Positions 1-10,100 of a DNA stretch of 64,000 nt are shown piece after piece. Source of the stretch: Escallonia rubra (Eukaryota; Streptophyta; Magnoliopsida; Escalloniales; Escalloniaceae). Numbering within the stretch: the first letter of the stretch is position 1; each line of letters begins with the position of its first letter. The DNA lies in the NCBI GenBank assembly GCA_033065855.1, contig JAVXUO010000985.1:248001-312000 (forward strand). Reading direction: 5' to 3'. A program made the position numbers and the translations under genes. The notes beneath the pieces were generated by a model that was not told where the DNA came from, ran no database searches, and saw only the letters and a list, made by a program, of their open reading frames with translations.

Positions 1-917
1 ATATCGACTGTGAAAAATATCAAATACGCCATTTAGTCGGACACTACCTTAAACAGGGACTTTACATAATGACTTGTTTACTTCTTTGTTTTGAACTTGC
101 CTTTTACATACCACTCTTTTTACCTTCTCTACACATGCCTTTTACATGCCATTCCTTTTACTTTCTCTACATCCTACAAACACTCTCTTGGTCTCCACAC
201 ACCAACCCGTTCAATCGATGCATTTCGCCATAAAATTCGATGACAAACACCATCGCACCGTAAATGTTCACCATCATCACCTACTCCGTCGCAATCATCA
301 CCACTACACTACTGTTGCACAAATTGACAAGCCATGTTCTCTTGATGAGGGTAGTTGAAAACAAGTAAGGAGACTTTAAGGACTTGGAGGAAGAGGAAAA
401 CAAGGAATATAGTCGAAAACGGCTTGATTTTTAAGTACTTTTTCACTTATTACATGCATCTCTATTCAGCTGACTGGATCAAGTTTACATGTTAGCTTGG
501 GACACGATTTTATGAAACTCCTAATTTGAGTTGTAAAAGCGAGTTTTTGCGAGAGAATTGTCACAATCTATATGAGGAATTTCTTTCTACTAAGGAAAAT
601 AGACTATCACAGCTGTTCAAGCTTCAAACCAAATGGATTGACACAGGCCTTGGTTGCCAAGTCGGTTAGAGATATCAATTTGGTGGTGCCAAGAGAGGTT
701 TTCGATCATTTATTGGCTGTTGTACACTAACATAAAGAGATCGAGGATTTGGAACTTTCAAAAGTAAGGTTTTACGTGATTATAGTGCAAAAAAATTGTG
801 CATAGAGGCCAGCAAACAGAGATCAAAATGCAAGTAAACAAAATCGTTCTCGCTGGTCTTATTTCTCATATCATTGTCACTAATCGATTTTTGGTTGCAA
901 TGGTGAGAGTAGCCCTC
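1..917. other. Intergenic, no supported gene
   Basis: This is AT-rich DNA downstream of the small cysteine-rich peptide gene. Around 500-720 on the plus strand two overlapping frames read like protein for 30-50 residues, but both are interrupted by stops and neither was recognised. No promoter or splice pattern supports a gene here. Confidence 0.5.
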
Positions 918-1242
918 TTAACATGGAACTCTCATAGTACACTGGCGAGAGCCCCCTTCTAACGGGGTGCATTGGAAGTCCTGGCACTTGGTTCGCACAA
1001 CCAACGATGACCTGCAGCAACCCACCGGAAAGTCGCATGATCGTGGCTGCACTTCCGTTGTGAAGCACTTCAGCACTTGCCCTACAATCAAAGACGAATG
1101 CCCTTTAGTAGAAACATATTAGGAGAAGAATGCATGTTAGAAGAAGGTTAAATAAAAGGTGAGCAATACCTTGTGAGAAGTTAGGCAAGTGCAACAGAAG
1201 TATGGCACACATGCTGAGGAGGAATATAGTTTGGCTCTTCAT
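918..1242 (-). CDS. Small secreted cysteine-rich peptide, two exons
   Basis: This gene encodes a predicted 78-residue precursor. Exon 1 (1242-1170) begins MKSQTIFLLSMCAILLLHL and is essentially one signal peptide, with likely cleavage after about residue 24. An 88-bp intron (1169-1082, GT-AG) follows, and exon 2 (1081-918) encodes the mature part. That part of about 54 residues has eight cysteines spaced C-x9-C-x5-CC-x9-C-x4-C-x9-C-x5-C, with the last cysteine directly before the TAA stop. An intron just after the signal peptide is the usual layout of plant cysteine-rich peptide genes such as defensin-like genes. The C...C...CC...C...C core resembles cystine-knot and hevein-type frameworks, but no known family was recognised. 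A second acceptor at 1103/1102 keeps the same frame and would add seven residues. A TATA box lies 75 bp upstream. The exons join in frame (237 nt). Function is unknown; defence or cell signalling is inferred only from the architecture. Confidence 0.62.
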
Positions 1243-1316
1243 ATTTTTTGGCACTATAATAATTCTCTCTCGCCTTAATTTCTTCCCAACTGTGTCTAAA
1301 ATGAAACAACGCCAGC

Positions 1317-1324
1317 ATTTTATA
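1317..1324 (-). promoter_or_regulatory. TATA box of the cysteine-rich peptide gene
   Basis: TATAAAAT reads on the minus strand 75 bp upstream of the ATG at 1242. This is the expected distance for a short 5' UTR, and it supports transcription of the small gene from here. Confidence 0.5.
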
Positions 1325-1828
1325 GGCAAAGAAATTGATATGCCTAGTAGAATTGTATTGAAACGTACACTCATGTCATGACTAAATTAATACCATAATT
1401 CAAGCAATTAACCTCAAAATTTGTAGCAATTCTTACCATATAAGATTAGTTCTGACAATCAGTAATTTTAAACTAGATGAACTTGTTTGGGATTGATTCT
1501 CGGAAATAAAATTTAGACGAAATCGCAATTACTCTTGCAAAATCAGATGGAGCTGATTTTTAGCAAAATCAGCTCCAAGTTATGAATGATGTTTGTGTTT
1601 GCCTAGCAAAAGTACCAAATACAGTTTTATTGTGACAATTGACCTAGAATAGAAGTTAGTGTTTCAATTAAAGATGTTAAAGCTCCTTGAAGTTAATAAA
1701 AATATCATAGTAGTATACTTGGTCAAACTTTATTTTGGAAAACGGGTTAGTCTATGATCCTTGGATTCACTTCTTAGCTTTTTGTGATCGATTAAATTTC
1801 TTAAAGGGTGCGTGTGATTGATTTTGTA

Positions 1829-2615
1829 TAGTTATTAATACCGTACAGGCGGTCGATACATACCACTTTTACCTTCTACCGGTACGATATGCCTTTACAT
1901 TTCATATCAATCTAAATACCGCTCTGTACCGGTTGTACCGGCCGAGAATTACGTACCGGCTAAAATTTCATGTTTTGTACCGGTCCCTTTAAAAATGTAA
2001 AAGTTATAAATTTTGTTGAAAAATTTAGTAAATTGATCATATAAAAATCAAATAGAAAAGATCTTAGGTTCTATTAGATCGATCAAAGCCTCTGTAACCT
2101 CATATTTATTTGAATTTTTAAAATCTTTCTTGATAAGTTTCGATCTTCAACGCAATTCTCACTTTACTTTTTACTTCATAACTAGAAGCTTTCGTTATAT
2201 TTTTCCATCAATTATGATGTACTGCTTTACGCATTTATTGACACATACACAAAAACATCTTATTGAACCCAAAAATATTATTCTTGAACAAACAATTTAT
2301 TTTTCTATGAGAATTCGATAATAAGATAGTTAAAAGAGGGATAATCTTAGACGAGGTAATTCAATTGAACAAGCTATGTGTTCCTAGTGCCATTATATAG
2401 GAACAAAAAAACTTATTTGTGCACAAGCAACTTAATTGAAAAATGAGATAATTCAAGCAGAGCTGTGAGGGAGGAATTATATGTGTAAAATTTTTAAATC
2501 GCTAATGAATAAGAATTATATATATGTATATTATTGATGAAGGACTCAAGACGGTATCGATACGCACCATTTCATGAAGAAAATGGTACGCACACCTGTA
2601 CGGTATCCATAACTA
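1829..2615. mobile_element. Non-autonomous element with terminal inverted repeats
   Basis: The left end reads TAGTTATTAATACCGTACAG, and the right end on the opposite strand reads TAGTTATGGATACCGTACAG. These are imperfect inverted termini about 25-40 bp long. The interior is AT-rich and repeats the words GTACCGG and CGATAC near both ends, typical of hAT-type or similar MITE-like elements. No clean target duplication abuts the ends, but TGTGATTG (1813-1820) and TGTGATTT (2616-2623) may be a degraded one if the left end starts eight bases earlier. There is no transposase. Confidence 0.5.
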
Positions 2616-4173
2616 TGTGATTTTGGAGTGGTCAAATCTTCTTTATATTGAATACAGTTTTGTTGACATGAGTTGTTACGAATTTTGTCAAACAATTACT
2701 AATTGTGCATAAATTTGATTAAAACCTGATTTTGAAAAAATATTTTTCTTTTAATCTAAAAAATGTGTTCGGAATCAATCTCTAACCGGCTCTTATTGCT
2801 AGTTTAATTCAGACCAAATCAAGTTTGATTGCTTTAGAATCAATTCCATACAGACTCTGGTACTTGCCTGTCTAATGAACAATTTGTCCATTATAGACTT
2901 GGTACCTATGTTACAACAATCCATTTGTTAAAAAAGTTGATATTAAATGTTACAACATAGCGCAAAGATGAGAGATTGCCCTCACATAAGAAAAAGTGAG
3001 GTTTCACAAATTACTCTTACAGTTACTTTCAAAAATTACATAATATTTCCTAAATTACTCTTAATTTTGACATATTAATTTCGTGATACAAAATACACTT
3101 GTTTTGTTAATAAAATATTATAGTCTTTTATACATAGGCGTAAGGCTCACACTCAATAAAAGATACTCCACACCTTGATTGATTGAGCTGACACAATTCC
3201 GTTCTTTGTCAAAACAAAGTTCAATCAATAAGCTGCCAACCGTTACCAATAGAGTTGTACCTGTGCAAGCTTAGATGAGACATGGTTGCTGTAAAAGAAT
3301 TTCAACTACAGAGATCGACTTTCTTCATCTTTGTAGCGGCAAATGCTAAACGTTTTTACGCGATAAATTATTTAATGATAGACAATAACCTTACCGTTAC
3401 TTCAATACCCAAATGAGGTTGCCACGATGGAAAATGTAATCCTATCAACGTATATCCCCCATAGAAGAGACAGAAATAGAAATGAGCATATGAATGAATC
3501 TTCCCCTTGTAAGTTCACTTTATGTGTTTGTGTTGTGCTATGTTGTGGTGCATGTCTCTCGAGTACGTAGAGAACCGCATGAGCCAAGCTGAGTGTAACG
3601 GTTTGTTGTGACTTGTGAGGCGCAATGTGGCATTTTGATAGTACACTTGACATGTAGAGGCAATTCTTTCCATACAGATTTGTCACAAATAAATTCTAAT
3701 TTTTCGGCTTTCTGTCCCGATTTGTTACCAATAGATCCTAGTTGCCACCAAAGTTTTTGGTTCCGTCTTCACCAGTGCATTATGCAGACATATTCGCCAG
3801 TAATCATAGTGCATACCAAAATTGGCTGGAACAAATATCGTCTTTAAGGTGAATGTCTTACCGAAAAGAGTGATGTTAAACGAAAACAATCAAGAATGTA
3901 AAACTCCAGGGAGGTGTCCTCGCCCTCAAAGGTAGCTCATAATAAGATGATCCTAGAGCACATAGTTTATCCTTCTGAGGAAGACCGTTAACCACACTAT
4001 CATATGATCTTGCTTTCATTGAGAAAATCCCGACTGTTATACACACTGCTGCATAGCTATCTAAATACAGTCGAGTAATACAATCCAAAACCTATACAGC
4101 TCATGTTGAGAAATCTATGAAAATTTCATCACTAGCCGTGTTTGTACTACACTCGATGTCAACAGTACCGCCA
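2616..4173. other. Intergenic and probable 3' UTR of the DUF21/CBS gene
   Basis: No gene was recognised. The stretch just below 4174 is the expected 3' untranslated region of the minus-strand DUF21/CBS gene. The rest is AT-rich DNA with no clear repeat or protein similarity. Confidence 0.5.
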
Positions 4174-7100
4174 TCATGAATCTTCATGTTGGTGATCTGT
4201 CTCATCAAAGATCTCCTCCTGCATGGTGAATTCAATGTCAAAATACTGCGACATGTCAAATTTGAGATTCAACTGCAAGTTATCGGGTTTACCTGTAAAA
4301 TCTCTTCAATGACATCTTCCATTGTTATTATTCCAACAGCTTCTTCTTCTTCAGGGAGTTTGGGAAGTGGGTTTCCATCTATCTCCAAGATGTCCGAGTA
4401 CATGTCCTTGGTCCACTTCTTGCTCCTAGAGTTGCTCCTAGAGGTTCCCCTATAAGAGTTATTTTCCCTGTTTGGAAAACTCTTCCACTTTTGGAGTGCT
4501 CTTTTGGCCTTCAAAGTTTTTTCTAGAGCAGACTTATCACCGTCGACATCGATCCTCACATCCTTTGCTGGATCTATTTGGTCAGAGGGAAGGAGTCATA
4601 CATACAAATAAAGCAAAAAGAAACTATAGTCTATAGCAAGTAAAGTTTTCAGCTTTATGAAGCAGCTTACTACCAGTGGGGATCTTGCTGGCAGGCTCCT
4701 CTACCTTCTTGTTGCACTGCCTTACAACAACGGCCATGTGGCTGTGACCTTTCTGAAACTCATTCAAGATGTCATACAGCGGCAAAGTTTCCGGAACCCT
4801 GAAATGCCAAAACACCAAAGACTATGAGTGTGCAAATAACTTCATATGCATCAAACACCATCCCAGTTTCCAATTCACAAGGAACGAATTCCAATACAGA
4901 TTGCACCCCTCTGAAAAGTCATATACAAAATAAAATAAGACAACAAAAGAAAAATAGGATACCAGAGTTCTACATGGACCCAGGTGCAGTCAAGGTTGAC
5001 AAGGGGTGCAAAGTTTAGGAGGAGAAGAATATACGTAAGCATGCTATGCTAAAGAACGAAAAATAGACGTTAGTTAGGATCTTAATTAAAGAAAATTAGG
5101 GATGCAAAAGCAAGTTTGTAGGGTGACTAGAGGAAATAAGAAGCACAGAAGAATAGAAAGTACTTATGAATGTTAGAAAAGACAAAAAATTTCAAACAGT
5201 TTCCAGGCATGGAAGCAAAGCAGAAAAGATGAACCAAAAGACTCGGAGCAGACACTATCCAGCTTAAGCTTGGATGCCTTTAGAAGATGAAAAAGAATCC
5301 TTTTACCGATAATATCTGGTAACATATGTTCCTGGTGGGCATATGCATAAAAGAGAGCATTAAAAGCTGATAAATGATCGTTATATCAAGCTAATGTGCA
5401 TACAATTTAACTTGGCGAGACAAAAGTTCGACAACAACTAAAACCCGAAACAACGATAATTGAAAACATTTTGTAACGTCCATGAACTGTACTAATAGCT
5501 TTAGCTTTATAAGGAACTCTTAAAAAATACTTGGTCAAAATATTACAAGCTTGGATCCTTAAGATGTATGTGGGACTTAAATTCATTGGCCAAGATCACA
5601 CTAAACCATTCAGGATGGTTGAGCGGATAGACATAGGAATGGCAATGGGGCGGGTCGGATCTTATAAAATCCGTACCCGGCCCCGGCAGCCCTAAAACGC
5701 CACCCCGCCCCACTACCGGGTCATGTAAGCGCAATACCATACCCGATCCTAAGCAAGTTTAGAAAACCCGTCCCGCCCCATTTCTCGCCTTGCCAGCGAA
5801 CGGAACCATCTTCAGGATTACAATATAACTTGAAGATCATGCATTCAAATTGCATACCGAGTATTAAACGGCAGGGGATGTGATTCATAACAAGATAAAG
5901 AGCTCCATAAAAATCGTTGCAAAGATCTTGTACGTTAACATACATGATTAAAAAATAAGTATTGGAGATGGAAGGGGCCACCCCCAAACAATTGGCCTCT
6001 GATGGCATTAGACCTTTTTCTCTCATCACTGCCTGGGTGTAAAGCCATACAATATGCAATGACACAGCTTCATCTCACTGTACAAAGACAAAAAAACAAC
6101 AGATCTCTCGCCGGCGGCAACCGAACAACTCTATTCGATCCGTCAAACAGATCCAAATCGGACGAAAACGAGATCAAATCAAACGCGTTGAGAGACGTCA
6201 TGGTTTGATTCTCCTTTTCGATCTTCCCATTGAAATCTTCTTCATAAAAAATCTCACCTCCTTGTACAATCCTATCCTGAACCACGCGTCGCGCGTGATC
6301 TCATTGACGATGGTGTCAAGTAGGCGAGACAAAAACCACTTCAGATCGGACGACATCCATTTTGGACACTAGATAGAGGCTCCGGTGGAGATGGTTTGTG
6401 GCCGTGGGGGGCTGACCGCCGACACTACGGGGGAGAGGGAGAGAAGAAATAGGTTGCGGCAGGGTAAGTTGGCAGACGGGCAGAGAAGATAGAAATTTTA
6501 GGGTTTGGGGAGAAATATATATCTTAAGATGGACGTCTGAGTTTGGTTGATGCATAGGGTTAGTATACTGGGGCGGATGCGGATACCAGGGCGGGTTTGA
6601 CAGAATACCATATCCGCCCCTAACCAGCTGCAGGTTTTTAAAAAAAATACCATATCCGCCCCATAACCCAGCCAAAGTCAAAATAACTCACTCCTATCGG
6701 ATCGGGGCGGGTCGGAGATCCGCCATGTGCGGATCTAATTGCCATCCCTAGATAGACAACCTACTAACGGTTTAAGCGGCTTTCAGCTGTTTAACCAGTT
6801 CCAACAGTTGAACCGGGCGGTTCACTTTGGTTAAATCACTATTCATAACTGAGGAAAGATTGAAGATAAGAGCACATAGGTAAAATGAAGGTTTAGATGT
6901 GTTTCTTACGCAGCTAAAGCTGATATATAAATCAGGAGTATCAGGAGTCACAGAAGATACGAATGTTTATTTCACAACTAAGGAAGGATTCATAATTAAG
7001 GAAGGATTCAAGAAGACTTCGAGCAAATTGCATATTTCAAAATGGTACAAACTAGGTAGCACGGACACCTCTCCTAGGTAGAGGTATGGTGTCCTAAACG

Positions 7101-10100
7101 GACGGACACCCCGACACCCTCCGGACACCGCCCGACACGTGTCGGACACGGCTCATCGGTGTCGGAATTTTTTTTAATTTCCGACACCGTGTCGGACACT
7201 TCATCGACGTGTGTCGGACACGGCGTGGAGTAGGGTCAGACGGTTTTAGGGCCAATTTCAGATGTTTTGAACTCTTACTGTCTTCTTCTCTCTCACCTCA
7301 CGACTGCTGTCTCCTGACCACATCAAGGCTATCGTCGGTGTCGCTGGTGTTGCCGGAACTGTCGACAGTGTTGCCGGAGCTCAGTCGACGAAGATCTGAA
7401 GCCGAAGCCAACAGATATGACGGCTACAGTCGCCGAAAGAAGAGAAGTAGCTACTGCCGCTGTCGCTGTCTCCGGCGCCAGAGGTCTTGCCGTCGTCGCC
7501 GGAGGTCCGCCGCCACCGTAAACTGGCCCACAGGTCTCATCTCGTCTCCTTTCCCTCGCTTCCTCTCGTTTCTTTCCTGTTCTTTTTTCTTTGCCTTCTC
7601 GTGGTTTCTTTCCTGTTCTTTTTCTTTGTCCTCTCGTTTATTTCTTTTCTTTTCTCTTTGTTGTTGCATTTCTAGACTAAATAAATATTAACCAAATAAA
7701 TTATGACTTCTAATTGAATTCCTTGTTTTGTTTTGATAGTTTTTCATTATTATTTGTTATTTTAGATTGTGAAATGTATTTGATATTTATTTATATATAT
7801 ATATATATATATAAAATAAAATATATATTAAAGAATAGCGGTGTCCAAAATCTGATTTTTTGAAAATTGCGGTGTCCGGTGTCGATGTCCGACACCGTGT
7901 CCGTGTCCGTGCTACCTTGGGTACAAATCATAGTCATGAAGATAATAAGTCGGCTAGTCAAGCCAGTTCAATCATGAGCCGCCCACTCCACCAGTTCGGT
8001 TTTCTGTAATTGAAACTGGAAAAACTCACCCCATTTGGGAGGGGGCGGTCAAGACCAGGATGGGTGAAGCGGATCAGATAACCCCCACCAACCCACCCCA
8101 AACCCAGTCCCTAAGACTATTTAGCAATCCGAGAAAAACTACTCCTGCATTTGACCCTTGCTTAGGAGAGTGCGTTTAACGGCTGAAACAAGTGCTGCTA
8201 TTTGATAATATCCTGCAATATGTACCATATTTGCACAATAATCTGGTACCTATTGTTCCCAACGTATTCTGGTCACACCCAAAGGCCCACTGGGGTCTCA
8301 TTTTCCATGACACATCCGCACAAGCAACAGTCATTTTCAACCCTCACAACCGGTCAAAGCATGCACGCGCAAGTCACGTGCAATTCTCACTTTCGTTACC
8401 TTACTTCGTCACTCAGAAGCTCATTTTCGCGCAAAGCCTCATGACACTTCGCATGTCGCCCATCGGCGCATCATGGCACTTGCCCAAGGAAGTTGGCTTA
8501 GGCTTCCCCTTGGGGTCAGCCTCGGCCTTGGCCTTCCCCTTGGGGTCGGCCTCGGCCTCCCCTTAGGGGTCAGCCTCGGTCTTCCCTTGGCGTTGGCCTT
8601 GGACTTCCCCTATGGGTTGGCCTTTGGTCTCCATACTTAACACCTTCACTTCTCTTCAAGGGACTATACATAACTCCGCGACCCCGTCGCTGGCGTCCGG
8701 GTGTCGAACTTCAACACTCCGCCGCGCCGCTGATACAGCCGTGCCCCCAGGCTCTCTGTCACACTACCGTGCCCCCGGCACCATACGCACTACGTCGCGC
8801 CCATGCGCCGCGCCACTAACAAAGACGTGCCCCCGGCACCTTACTCACTTCATCGCGCCCATGCGCCACAATCATGTTACATGCCCCCGGGCACCACACT
8901 CATTCACCACACCATGCGCACCTTGCCTTGGTCGTGGAGCATGCTTCGACCCACTCTCCGGAGTGTACATCACCCGCGGGGATAGGCAACTCCTCTGGGG
9001 CACTATCTTCGCCAGGGAGCTCTTCAACTCCCCTTCCGCCAGGTAGACGGCTCCTCCGGGATGCTACCTTGACGCGCTCCGAGTGCTCCGGCACAAGGAC
9101 TCACCCGCGGGGATAGGCGACTCCTCCGGGACACTATCTCCGCCAGGGAGTTCTTCAACTCCACTTCCGCCAGGTAGACGGCTCCTCCAGGATGCTACCT
9201 CGGCCAGTCGGGTAGACGGCTCCTCCGGGATGCTACCTTGACATGCTCCGGCACAAGGACTCACCCGCGGGGATAGGCAACTCCTCTGGGACACTATCTC
9301 CGCCAGGGAGCTCTTCAACTCCCCTTCTGCCAGGTAGACGGCTCCTCCGGGATGCTACCTCGGCCTGCGGAATAGGCGACTCCTCCGGGACACTATCTCT
9401 GTCCGGGTGCCTGCGTGACTGGCCTACGTGCTCTAGCACTGGGGGCTTGCGTCGGCACCCCTAGGGACTATGACCCTCGGGTCACTCCGAGACGGGAGCA
9501 GGTCTTCGGAGGGCATCGCGCCTAGTTCACTTGGAAGTTGGGCGTCGGGTCTTCCCCACCGCTGTCAGGCCTATGGGACTCTGCAAGGGCATGGATTGGA
9601 GGCTAGATCAAGGGGGTTCTCTGGCCACACTGACGTTGTGGGAGCCAGTCTTTCCAGACAGCCAGAGCGATGTTATGCGGGGCAGGCCGGGTGAATATGC
9701 GATCCGACAGTCCGTGGAGCACCGGCACCCGTGGACCCCCCGGTGACGTGTCACTCCCGGGGAGCGCCACGTGTCGATTAATGACATCATCATCTCAATC
9801 TCTATAAATAGAGGTCTTGAGAATTCATTCAAGACGGTTGGACATTTTCACTCTAGAATCCTAGAGAGAGAAACATACAGGACCCTGACTCTGGACCTAA
9901 GCATCGGACTGTGACTGTCGTCGTGTATTCATCCTGCGCTATCGCCCTCACAGCACTGCCACCCTCAAGCTTTGTCTGGGAAGCCTTTGGTCTCTGCCCT
10001 TGTTCCACCCTTGCTATGTCTCACATTAACATACTTGGCCTCTGACTCGGACTGCATTCCTTGTGGTACCTCCACGTAGGTACGAACCCACTTTCCTTTG

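Noticed and set aside
500..780. Two overlapping protein-like frames (e.g. NGLTQALVAKSVRDINLVV)
   Set aside because: Both frames contain stops, no family was recognised, and no splice signals join them into a gene. A decayed gene fragment is possible but unsupported.
7209..7691. A 160-codon open frame rich in Arg, Ser and Cys
   Set aside because: It lies wholly inside the hAT-type MITE and is low-complexity (CG-rich triplets, then a pyrimidine run). It has no domain and no splice context.
8192..9694. Several open frames of 60-144 codons on both strands
   Set aside because: They come from GC-rich tandem repeats in the LTR-like arm, repeat phrases in different frames, and resemble no protein.
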